A DNA stretch of 31,371 nucleotides from Hungatella sp. UBA3147 (GTDB taxonomy: Bacteria; Bacillota; Clostridia; Lachnospirales; Lachnospiraceae), in contig DEYX01000011.1 of the NCBI GenBank assembly GCA_002365025.1, positions 1 through 31,371 of the forward strand, in the 5' to 3' direction. This document shows, piece by piece, positions 24,335 through 31,133 of this stretch; positions within the stretch are counted from its first letter, which is position 1; the number at the start of each line of letters is the position of its first letter. Position numbers and translations under genes: made by a program. The notes beneath the pieces were generated by a model that did not search any database, was not told the DNA's origin, and saw only the letters and a program-made list of their open reading frames with translations.

Positions 24335-24598
24335 TTACCTGTGATGGTTATCGAAAACCTTTATTTTATAACTGCTCATTTTATCTGAAATAGAAAAGCA
24401 GAATTCGCCCTGATCGTTGGTCAGCCCATGCTCAAGATAAGTTCCTTCATATTTTTGTTCCTGTACTTCTTCGTTGTATACGGGGACAAGCTTTTCTAAG
24501 ATAACAATGGCACCTTTAACCGGACAGGAATCTTTATAACGGACCCTCCCTTTTATTAATATACCTTCCAAATGATATTCATGATTAATCTGTTCCAT
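24335..24598 (-). CDS. Small beta-sandwich protein, CarboxypepD_reg/Cna-B-like, copy 4
   Basis: This 87-aa protein has no signal peptide. The core reads IKGRVRYKDSCPVKGAIVIL, then LEHGLTNDQGEFCFSI and SYKIKVFDN. The pattern 'v-G-t-V-x(6-10)-GA-V-I ... l-T-d-x-G-x-F-x-F-s-i ... Y-x-L-x-V' matches the prealbumin-like/CarboxypepD_reg fold and recurs in three neighbours. It is the least like the others, with a longer loop and two cysteines. Function unknown; a structural part of a surface or spore layer, possibly a glycosylation target, is a hypothesis. Confidence 0.75.
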   Translation of the reverse strand: MEQINHEYHLEGILIKGRVRYKDSCPVKGAIVILEKLVPVYNEEVQEQKYEGTYLEHGLTNDQGEFCFSISDKMSSYKIKVFDNHHR

Positions 24599-24611
24599 AA
24601 TGCAACCCCGC

Positions 24612-24911
24612 CTAAGTGGTTAAAAGTGGTTCGAAAATATCCAGCTGGTAACAGGCAAATTTGTCTTTCTCCACGGTTATGGCAAATTGTCCGGACTCAT
24701 TGGTGATCACGTAGCCTTTGTTCATCCTCTGGTTATCCCCGGTAATTTTGCTGACCCGGACGACCGCGCCTTCTAAGGCCTCATGGCGTGAATTATAAAT
24801 AGTGCCTGTTAACAAAACCTTATCTGATTTTTCTATGGTTATGGTTGTTTTTAAAATGTCGCGGTTCTTAAAATGCTTTGGTGACAAGATGATCTCTGTA
24901 TAACCGCTCAA
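24612..24911 (-). CDS. Small beta-sandwich protein, CarboxypepD_reg/Cna-B-like, copy 3
   Basis: This 99-aa protein has core LTGTIYNSRHEALEGAVVRV, then KGYVITNESGQFAITVEK and CYQLDIFEPLL. I use a TTG start at 24911 because AAAGGAGG lies 8 bases upstream. The ATG at 24932 would put that ribosome site inside the coding sequence. No signal peptide or membrane segment. It is a close relative of copy 2. Likely arisen by tandem duplication; function unknown. Confidence 0.75.
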   Translation of the reverse strand: MSGYTEIILSPKHFKNRDILKTTITIEKSDKVLLTGTIYNSRHEALEGAVVRVSKITGDNQRMNKGYVITNESGQFAITVEKDKFACYQLDIFEPLLTT

Positions 24912-24931
24912 TGGGCTTCCTCCTTTCTGCA

Positions 24932-25234
24932 TCAGAGAAGGGGAGCATAGACCGCTAATTCATACTTCATATAGGTCTTTGCTTTCAACGAGAATAAATA
25001 ATACCCATTCTCATCTGTTAAGGTATAACCCAGGAGGCTTCTGGTGTTATCCCTGCAGTCGATCTGGGTGATCCGGACCGCAGCTCCTGCACAAGGCTTC
25101 TGGTTCTCACTGTATACGGTCCCATTGATGATCTGGAATTTCTGTTTTTCTAAGTGGATGTCAAAATGATATTCCGGGTGGGATTGGAGTTTAGCTCCGT
25201 TTATTTTTAACGAAGACTTTTTGAAGCAATTCAT
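24932..25234 (-). CDS. Small beta-sandwich protein, CarboxypepD_reg/Cna-B-like, copy 2
   Basis: This 100-aa protein has core INGTVYSENQKPCAGAAVRI, then LGYTLTDENGYYLFSLKAK and KYELAVYAPLL. It has the same layout as its neighbours, with a basic N-terminus and no signal peptide. AGAGGTTAT precedes the ATG. It overlaps the 82-aa gene upstream by 44 bases in another frame, an unusually long overlap. Either overlap is real or a later start is used, but no later start codon with a site is seen. Confidence 0.72.
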   Translation of the reverse strand: MNCFKKSSLKINGAKLQSHPEYHFDIHLEKQKFQIINGTVYSENQKPCAGAAVRITQIDCRDNTRSLLGYTLTDENGYYLFSLKAKTYMKYELAVYAPLL

Positions 25235-25439
25235 ATAACCTCTTATGCCTCCCTCCGCTTTCCGGGGTTTCCGTAATGCTGCGGGTATATACGGTTACAT
25301 TTAATTCCTGCCTATCCTTCGTATCCTCCGCATTAATAATGTTTCCCGCCTGTTCTTTCCCATTGACGATCATCTTATTTACTTCCACCTCTTTGTATTT
25401 TATTTCATTAATTTCTTTACTCCTGCCTTCCGTTTCCAT
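25191..25439 (-). CDS. Small hydrophilic protein of unknown function
   Basis: This 82-aa, highly charged protein is rich in Glu, Lys and Asn, with no signal peptide or membrane segment. It begins METEGRSKEINEIKYKEVEV and ends in a basic RHKRLYELLQKVFVKNKRS. AAGGGGATAAGG precedes the start. It lies 20 bases after the Maf gene and overlaps the next gene by 44 bases. I recognise no family. It could be an accessory factor for the glycosyltransferase or a structural protein. Confidence 0.6.
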   Translation of the reverse strand: METEGRSKEINEIKYKEVEVNKMIVNGKEQAGNIINAEDTKDRQELNVTVYTRSITETPESGGRHKRLYELLQKVFVKNKRS

Positions 25440-25459
25440 AGCCTTATCCCCTTTTTTTA

Positions 25460-27190
25460 TTAAACTATATGCGGTTCATAGAATTCTGTCACCGTTTCCA
25501 AAATGGTTTCCTTTACTTCTTCAAGCATTTCCTTCATTTTTTCAAAATATATCTTAAAAGCTCTTGCCTGATGCTGCAGATCAGAGGTCAGCTTCTCATA
25601 ATCCATAGCAGACATGTTAAACGTTCTTTCCTTCATTTCATAAACGAATTCGCTGAAATATCCTCCTAAATATCCAGTGTCAGCAGCATTTTCAAAATCA
25701 TTTACAATCTTTAGAATATATAAGATCCGCTGCAGGTCAATATCCGTTTCTTCCATATTGAGCAGAGATTTTGTCTGGTTTTCAGAGCATATGATTTCAC
25801 ATAACTCCAGGCCCTGGCTTGCCTTTATCCGGTATTCTTCAATGAAGCAAAGAAGGGAGTCTATGGTTTTTCTGCTGTCTATCTGAATCTCCTGGTTTGA
25901 GAGGCAATTCTTTTTTTGCCTTCCGGAAGTTTCTTCCTTAAATACTTCCGACAGCTCCTTATGGGGGGCGCCTTTTATATCCGCTCCATAAGAACAATTG
26001 ATAAACCGTATTCGTTTCTGGTCTTTATAAATAGCAATATAATGTTCCAGTCTTCTCCTGTAATGATCCAGGGTGATGGTCGTCCCGACCGGATTGCCGT
26101 ATACATCCTTTACAATGGTTGTGGCCCCATAGAGGAGGCTCTTGTCATAATCAAAGACTGCGCTGTCTGCATGATGTTTATTATAAGTATAAGCGAGATC
26201 CTGGCCCAAAAGTATGATGGGAGAGCAGCCCATCATGTTTGCAATATCAATACAGGCGTGGGCGACCGAACCTCCGCAGTACACACCCTGATATTGTTCA
26301 AAGCCCTTCACTGTTTGAGAAAGCAGGAGAGAAATAAAGATTTTATCTCCCTTATAATTTCCAACCAGATATCGGTTGCTGTATTCATAAAATGCAAGGG
26401 GAACTTCTAAGTCCAGGCAGTTCTTCATCATATCAAAGTTTGCATCAACCGGATCTACGGATACGATCATATCCGGAAGGATCCCATTTTTCGTTAAAGC
26501 CTCAGCAGTCCTGCTTCCGGTAATGATAAAATACTGGTCTAACTGATCCTTATGATTGAGCATATCCCTGATGTTTGAATCCAGGGAAGGGCCTCCGGAT
26601 ACCACAAGTGCGGGAACATTGAGATTGGTGGACCGGTAGTGGTGAATGGGAGTGCTCTGATTTAAAACCTTCATATTTGCAGTCATGTTTTGTATGAAAA
26701 TTTTTTTGAATCGTTTTGCAAGCTCCACCTGGGAAGCCGCGTTGATGATGGTCCAATCCAGATGTTCAATCAAACGGTCGTATTCTTCCTTATAAACACT
26801 GGAATAGTTGCCGAATGCGTGAAAGTAAATATTATTGATATTTTTAAAATGAATGGTATTTTCAAAAATTTGTCTTACTTGTTTTTCCTCAAACGGAACA
26901 AGGCTTATATTGTCTGCTAATTTAGAATCGAATTTTTTGCAGATCCCAGGGTTTGGTTCTAAAATAATCACTCTGTTTTTGGCACACAGCAATTTTTTTA
27001 AATCTTGAAGGTATTCTCCCGTATCAATTCCGAATAAAAAGATCAGGGAATCAAATTTTAAATCCTCTAAAGTATATAATAATTGATTGATTTCTTTTCT
27101 GTAATCCAACTGGTCTGCCAGAAAAAAGAACTTCTTATTTTTCTTTATCCGATATACGTGATATCCATCCATTGTTTTATATTTTTTCAT
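25460..27190 (-). CDS. Maf-type (DUF115) nonulosonic acid glycosyltransferase
   Basis: This 576-aa protein has the central DUF115/MptE-like domain: LVVSGGPSLDSNI (196-207), MIVSVDPVDANFDMMKN, and GGSVAHACIDIANMMGCSPI followed by ILLGQDLAYTY. The C-terminal helical region is typical of motility-associated factors. Such enzymes transfer pseudaminic or legionaminic acid from the CMP form to Ser/Thr of flagellin. The CMP-legionaminic acid genes lie in the same operon. No flagellin gene is nearby; the flanking small beta-sandwich proteins or the 94-aa protein are the visible candidate acceptors. Its start overlaps the preceding gene by 4 bases. Confidence 0.88.
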   Translation of the reverse strand: MKKYKTMDGYHVYRIKKNKKFFFLADQLDYRKEINQLLYTLEDLKFDSLIFLFGIDTGEYLQDLKKLLCAKNRVIILEPNPGICKKFDSKLADNISLVPFEEKQVRQIFENTIHFKNINNIYFHAFGNYSSVYKEEYDRLIEHLDWTIINAASQVELAKRFKKIFIQNMTANMKVLNQSTPIHHYRSTNLNVPALVVSGGPSLDSNIRDMLNHKDQLDQYFIITGSRTAEALTKNGILPDMIVSVDPVDANFDMMKNCLDLEVPLAFYEYSNRYLVGNYKGDKIFISLLLSQTVKGFEQYQGVYCGGSVAHACIDIANMMGCSPIILLGQDLAYTYNKHHADSAVFDYDKSLLYGATTIVKDVYGNPVGTTITLDHYRRRLEHYIAIYKDQKRIRFINCSYGADIKGAPHKELSEVFKEETSGRQKKNCLSNQEIQIDSRKTIDSLLCFIEEYRIKASQGLELCEIICSENQTKSLLNMEETDIDLQRILYILKIVNDFENAADTGYLGGYFSEFVYEMKERTFNMSAMDYEKLTSDLQHQARAFKIYFEKMKEMLEEVKETILETVTEFYEPHIV

Positions 27191-27519
27191 GATAATCTCC
27201 GTGTTGACTGGCTTTTTATTCCCGTTTTAACGGGTGAATAAGCAATTAATTTGTATTGCTTTTCACTAATCCTGGGAAGTGATATTCCATAAGTACCATC
27301 TTGAAGTGTAAAGGTTACACCTAAGGCTTTTTCCTCAGAAGGGACATGGGAATCATCCACGAGAAGTATTTCAACCGCAGCGTTTGGCAGCGGCTTTCCA
27401 GTTGGACTGTATACGGTTCCCGTGATTAATATAAACGCGTTATTTGATAAGGTAATATCTGCTGTCACGATTCCGGAACAAATGATCTGACAGCCTGTGA
27501 AAGTTATTTTTTGCTGCAA
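27187..27519 (-). CDS. Small beta-sandwich protein, CarboxypepD_reg/Cna-B-like, copy 1
   Basis: This 110-aa protein has core ITGTVYSPTGKPLPNAAVEI, then LGVTFTLQDGTYGISLPRI and YKLIAYSPVKTG. The start is TTG at 27519, preceded by AAAGGAGGGGGAG. The ATG at 27594 would place that site inside the reading frame and add 25 residues without family resemblance. It is translationally coupled to the Maf gene (ATGA overlap). It is the first gene of the tight operon, with a 167-base gap to the 94-aa gene. Confidence 0.75.
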   Translation of the reverse strand: MQQKITFTGCQIICSGIVTADITLSNNAFILITGTVYSPTGKPLPNAAVEILLVDDSHVPSEEKALGVTFTLQDGTYGISLPRISEKQYKLIAYSPVKTGIKSQSTRRLS

Positions 27520-27686
27520 TTCTCCCCCTCCTTTGTTTATATAATAATGCTGCTTTAAAGAAAGGCGCCTCAAAGGTTCCTTCCCAAATCCCATACATGC
27601 CAGATATTCTAATATTAGCTTGAATTTGTTCGTAGTTGGTGAGCGTGATGTTGGATTTTTAACCTTTGAAGCACCCTTTTTAAATG

Positions 27687-27971
27687 TTAGTGAGCATAGA
27701 ACTTAAATATCAGCTTTACCCCGGCTCTGCAGGTAATGCCGTAAATGGCATTTGCATCAGTAAATGTTTCCCGGCTTGGAGCAGCAGTGGTAGGATTTGT
27801 ACTTTCCCATACCGCTACAGCACCGCTTCTTAGGATTGTATTACTGAATAATGCAGAACCTCTTACTAAAAGTAAACCCCAGCTTGTTGTAGAAAGATTA
27901 GCAGGAACCAGTACTCCTGAAATAGCAGAAGCAGCTGAGATTGTTTTCGCGATTGGTTTATAGTTGGCCAT
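27687..27971 (-). CDS. 94-aa Ser/Thr/Ala-rich protein of unknown function
   Basis: The protein begins MANYKPIAKTISAASAISGV and ends AIYGITCRAGVKLIFKFYAH. The middle is rich in Ser, Thr and Ala (STTSWGLLLVRGSALFSN, ESTNPTTAAPSRETFTD), with no charge clusters and no clear signal peptide. AAAAGGGGG precedes the ATG at 27971; a TTG at 27992 is an unlikely alternative. The promoter-like element upstream fits a mother-cell sporulation sigma factor. It could be a self-assembling spore or surface layer protein and a substrate for the Maf enzyme. I recognise no family with confidence. Confidence 0.72.
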   Translation of the reverse strand: MANYKPIAKTISAASAISGVLVPANLSTTSWGLLLVRGSALFSNTILRSGAVAVWESTNPTTAAPSRETFTDANAIYGITCRAGVKLIFKFYAH

Positions 27972-27997
27972 AAGGTTGCCCCCTTTTAACAAATTGT

Positions 27998-28013
27998 AGA
28001 AATACGTATTTCT
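27998..28013. promoter_or_regulatory. Perfect 16-bp palindrome upstream of the 94-aa gene
   Basis: AGAAATACGTATTTCT is its own reverse complement. It lies at the expected transcription start of the minus-strand gene, so it may be an operator or a 5'-end hairpin. Confidence 0.45.
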
Positions 28014-28017
28014 TATA

Positions 28018-28044
28018 TATAGTATGTCCCCAGCTGCAAGAAGT
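28018..28044 (-). promoter_or_regulatory. Promoter-like element resembling SigK/SigE type
   Basis: On the minus strand CATACTATA (28026-28018) matches the SigK -10 form CATAnnnTA, and AC (28044-28043) lies exactly 16 bases upstream as in SigK promoters. A vegetative reading is also possible: TTGCAG with TATAAG at 16-base spacing. The rest of 27972-28273, between divergent genes, contains no other clear feature except the palindrome at 27998. Confidence 0.4.
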
Positions 28045-28273
28045 GACTGTCAGGGGGAGCAGGGGAAAAGAGAGATCTGGACGTTAGAAAGCAAAAAACA
28101 TAAGAGAAACAATTACCAGTTTTCACATCTAATTTAAGATTTTTTTATTACTAATGAGACAATTTTTCCCAACAATCGCTTTTATTTCCTAAAAACTATT
28201 GTCTTTTATTTTAAATCGGTTATATTACTTTATATGTTATAAATTAATTTTGTAACGATACAAAGGAGGATTT

Positions 28274-30256
28274 ATGAATTTAAAAGGAATTCGGCGGAAG
28301 ATCATCTTAAATACATTGATTGTCACCATCATTATTTCTGTGGTTACAACCATTGTATTGTCCGTATCCGCCATGTCTCTGACCAATCTCACATTGATGG
28401 AAACCCTCATGCCTTTTGCTAAAACTGCTTCAAAAAGTATTGAGAGCAGTCTGCATATCATGGCAGACCGTATATTTATGATTGGGGAAAATCATGAACT
28501 GACATCAGAGGAAGCGACACTTGAGGAAAAACACCAGGTTCTTGACAAGGCCACATCTGGAATAGAATTTGTATGGCTGGCCCTCTACACCCGGGAAGGC
28601 AGACTATATACGGGCAACGGAAACAGTCCTTCCGATATTTCCGGAGGAGATTTGTTCAAAAAGATGCAGGAAACTCAAAATCTTGTGATCGGGGATACTT
28701 CTGTCGGGGAAAATGGACTTGAAGTATATGTTGGTATGCCCATAACCACAGAAAAGAATAACACCTTTTATCTGGTTGGAAGTTATAAGTATGATATGCT
28801 TGATGATGTGATCAGCAGTATACATATTGGCTACAGCGGCCACGCTTTTGTTATGAACGAAAGCGGCCAGGTGGTTGCTTACCCTGATACAGATTTAATT
28901 AAGAGCGGAGAGAATGTATATTCTCTTTATAAGGATAATGGAAAGCTCCTGGAAGTATTTGATGCAATGAAATCAGGAAGGATCGGATCCGCTTCTGTGT
29001 CCTTAGATGGGAAGGATACTCTTGTGGTCTATGCACCTGTACGAGGGGCTAACTGGTATTTAGCCATCATAACGCCAAAATCAGACTTTACGAATATCGT
29101 TAACACTGCCGTTATGATCAATATAGGCATTACCATAACCCTTACCCTGCTTGCAATTTTATTTATAGCCCGGTTTGCAGGAAAAATCTCAAAGTCTTTG
29201 AGAAGTGTAACAGAGCGGATACAGAAGCTGGCTCAGGGAGATTTGACAAGTCCTGTAGAAGTGATGATGACAAACGATGAGGCCCAGACCCTTTCTAATT
29301 CGCTGAAAGAAACCATAGAACAGGTGAGCGGATATATTTCCCAGCTTCAAAATGCTCTGGAACGGCTTTCCGCCGGCAATTTAGACGTCAGTGTCAGCGA
29401 TCAGTTTGCAGGAGATTTTGTGGTTATGAAAGATTCCATTCATAATATTACGGATTTCTTAAACCTGTTGATCAATGACCTTCAGCGGTCGGCTGAAACC
29501 CTGAACCATGCTGCCCAGGAGGTATCCCAAAGTGCCCTCCTTATGAATGAATCTTCCGGCCATCAGTCCATGTCCATTGACCGGCTCGTGGAGGAGACAG
29601 ACTCCATCTCAAAAGACATTGTCATTGTGGATGAGCATGCAAGAACCGCCCGTGAACTTATGGAGCAGTCCATGGAAAAGCTGTCAATGGGCGATGAACA
29701 TATGGAGAATACCCTTCAGGCAATGGAGAATATCAGCCATAATGCCGCCGAAATAACAAAAATCACAAAATTCCTGGAAGAAATAGCATTTCAGACAAAC
29801 CTTCTTGCCCTGAATGCAAGCGTTGAAGCCGCACATGCAGGCGAAGCAGGAAAAGGGTTTGCCGTAGTAGCAAATGAAATCCGTGATCTTGCTGAAAAAA
29901 GTGCGGAATCTTCAAAGCGTACTGCCGAGATGATCGTACATTCCCAACAGGCGATTGAAGAGGGGGTCAGGTATGCCGATCTTACCGCTCATTTTTTAAA
30001 TGAGCTGACGGATATTTCCAAGCAGACCTATGAGATAACAGAAGACCTGGCAAAACTTGTGGGGAATGAGAAATTAAGCCTTGAGAATGCATCTCTTGAC
30101 ATCTCCCAGATATCCCGGCACGCCCGTCAAAACCTTGAATCAAGCAGTGCTGTGGCTTCTTTAAGCGGGGATCTGGCACAACAGGCTCAAAGTCTTGAAG
30201 AAATGTCCGGACGTTTCCGTCTTCGTTCCGGTTCTGAAAGGAGGGAGGGACAATGA
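28274..30256 (+). CDS. Methyl-accepting chemotaxis protein with dCache sensor
   Basis: This 660-aa receptor has a first membrane segment near residues 10-30. An extracellular double-Cache-type domain follows (about 35-270; YSGHAFVMNESGQVVAYPD). A second membrane segment lies near 277-297, then HAMP (about 298-350), then the signalling coiled coil. Its hairpin tip, near 502-545, contains EIAFQTNLLALNASVEAAHA and GFAVVANEIRDLAEKSAES, which bind CheA/CheW. The ribosome site is AAAGGAGG. It shares its last four bases with an FMN-binding lipoprotein gene. The ligand is unknown; Cache domains often bind amino acids or small organics. Confidence 0.93.
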   Translation: MNLKGIRRKIILNTLIVTIIISVVTTIVLSVSAMSLTNLTLMETLMPFAKTASKSIESSLHIMADRIFMIGENHELTSEEATLEEKHQVLDKATSGIEFVWLALYTREGRLYTGNGNSPSDISGGDLFKKMQETQNLVIGDTSVGENGLEVYVGMPITTEKNNTFYLVGSYKYDMLDDVISSIHIGYSGHAFVMNESGQVVAYPDTDLIKSGENVYSLYKDNGKLLEVFDAMKSGRIGSASVSLDGKDTLVVYAPVRGANWYLAIITPKSDFTNIVNTAVMINIGITITLTLLAILFIARFAGKISKSLRSVTERIQKLAQGDLTSPVEVMMTNDEAQTLSNSLKETIEQVSGYISQLQNALERLSAGNLDVSVSDQFAGDFVVMKDSIHNITDFLNLLINDLQRSAETLNHAAQEVSQSALLMNESSGHQSMSIDRLVEETDSISKDIVIVDEHARTARELMEQSMEKLSMGDEHMENTLQAMENISHNAAEITKITKFLEEIAFQTNLLALNASVEAAHAGEAGKGFAVVANEIRDLAEKSAESSKRTAEMIVHSQQAIEEGVRYADLTAHFLNELTDISKQTYEITEDLAKLVGNEKLSLENASLDISQISRHARQNLESSSAVASLSGDLAQQAQSLEEMSGRFRLRSGSERREGQ

Positions 30257-30705
30257 TTCAAAGAAAACGTTATATCATGATCTTCCTGGTTCTTATGACT
30301 ATGCTTTCCATAAACGGCTGTAAAAAAGAGGAAAGCAGGCTGGAGGATGGCTTTTATACGGTTGAAATGTCGGATTACATCAATGGCTGGAAGGAATTTG
30401 TTACCATCCGGGTCAGCGGCAGTAAAATCGTTACGGTTGAGTACAATGCTAAAAATTCAAGCGGATTCATCAAATCCTGGGACATTCCCTATATGCGCAA
30501 TATGCTCGACAAAAAAGGGACATACCCAAACCGCTACACGCGCACATATGCAGCTGATTTCCTGGCAGCACAAAGCGACAAGGGAATCGATGCTGTAAGC
30601 GGTGCCTCTGTTTCGGGAGGTAATTTTCAGAAAATGGCCTCTCTTTTGATGGAAAAGGCAAGAAAGGGAGATGATTCTCTCGGTATCGTAGAAACTGACC
30701 AATAG
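30253..30705 (+). CDS. FMN-binding-domain lipoprotein
   Basis: This 150-aa exported lipoprotein has signal and lipobox SINGC (C23). The mature part has one FMN-binding domain: DGFYTVEMSDYINGWKEFVT and IDAVSGASVSGGNFQKM. The SGAS at 116-119 is the position where ApbE/Ftp attaches FMN to Thr or Ser; here the acceptor is S119 instead of the usual Thr. It is translationally coupled to the chemoreceptor (ATGA overlap). It may give redox input to the receptor or an extracellular electron-transfer step; that link is inference. A terminator follows. Confidence 0.8.
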   Translation: MIQRKRYIMIFLVLMTMLSINGCKKEESRLEDGFYTVEMSDYINGWKEFVTIRVSGSKIVTVEYNAKNSSGFIKSWDIPYMRNMLDKKGTYPNRYTRTYAADFLAAQSDKGIDAVSGASVSGGNFQKMASLLMEKARKGDDSLGIVETDQ

Positions 30706-30736
30706 ATGAACGGATAGACCGGCATTATTTCCAAAT

Positions 30737-30790
30737 AAAAAGGACCGCCGCCCATAGATGGTTACTCATCGATGTGGCAGCGGTCTTTTT
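30737..30790 (+). terminator. Intrinsic terminator after the lipoprotein gene
   Basis: The left arm AAAAAGGACCGCCGCC (about 30737-30752) pairs with GGCAGCGGTCTTTTT (30776-30790), with a one-base bulge and one G-U pair. It closes in a T run. Confidence 0.8.
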
Positions 30791-30833
30791 ACTGTATGTG
30801 ATATAAAAGCATCGGAAACAGATGGCAGCAATT

Positions 30834-30923
30834 CCGGCTCTTATTATTAGGTTGAGCCGGCAAAGAGGCCTTTCAGAGCGACTCTGCCGACTTAGTAAAA
30901 ACATATATGTAAGCGCTCTGGCC
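30834..30923 (+). ncRNA. Structured noncoding stretch, riboswitch-like candidate
   Basis: Within the gene-free stretch 30706-31133 are nested complementarities. CCGGCTC (30834-30840) pairs with GAGCCGG (30854-30860). GGC..AGAG (30859-30867) pairs with CTCTGCC (30882-30888). CAGAGCG (30874-30880) pairs with CGCTCTG (30914-30920). The second and third stems interlock, like a pseudoknot or a switch. GCAAAG and CTGCCGA recall c-di-GMP riboswitches, but the order does not fit and I cannot assign a class. It may lead the DUF3793 gene. Confidence 0.3.
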
Positions 30924-31069
30924 GCTTTCTTTTGCTTTTATGTTTATAATATTATCATACAGGAGAATTGTGAAGGAAATTTGACCAGGTTCTAAAGAAA
31001 GTATGAAAGAAATGAAGAAATTCTGACAAAAATTGGAAATGTATCCAAGCCGATGCTGCTTATACTATT

Positions 31070-31093
31070 CATAACAGAGAAATCTCTGTTATG
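31070..31093 (+). promoter_or_regulatory. Perfect inverted repeat upstream of DUF3793 gene
   Basis: CATAACAGAGA (31070-31080) and TCTCTGTTATG (31083-31093) form perfect 11-bp arms around AA. A -10-like TATACT (31061-31066) lies just upstream, though no good -35 is seen. It is a likely operator or 5' hairpin of the following gene. Confidence 0.5.
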
Positions 31094-31133
31094 GGATGTT
31101 CCGTAAAGCATGAAAACAGGCGGAGGTATGGAT

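Noticed and set aside
25460..27190. Flagellar gene region because of the Maf protein
   Set aside because: No flagellin, hook, export or motor gene is present in the window, and the neighbouring small proteins have no flagellar motifs.
30834..30923. c-di-GMP riboswitch
   Set aside because: GCAAAG and CTGCCGA are reminiscent, but spacing and the tetraloop-receptor arrangement do not fit what I know of the class. Kept only as an unassigned structured RNA candidate.
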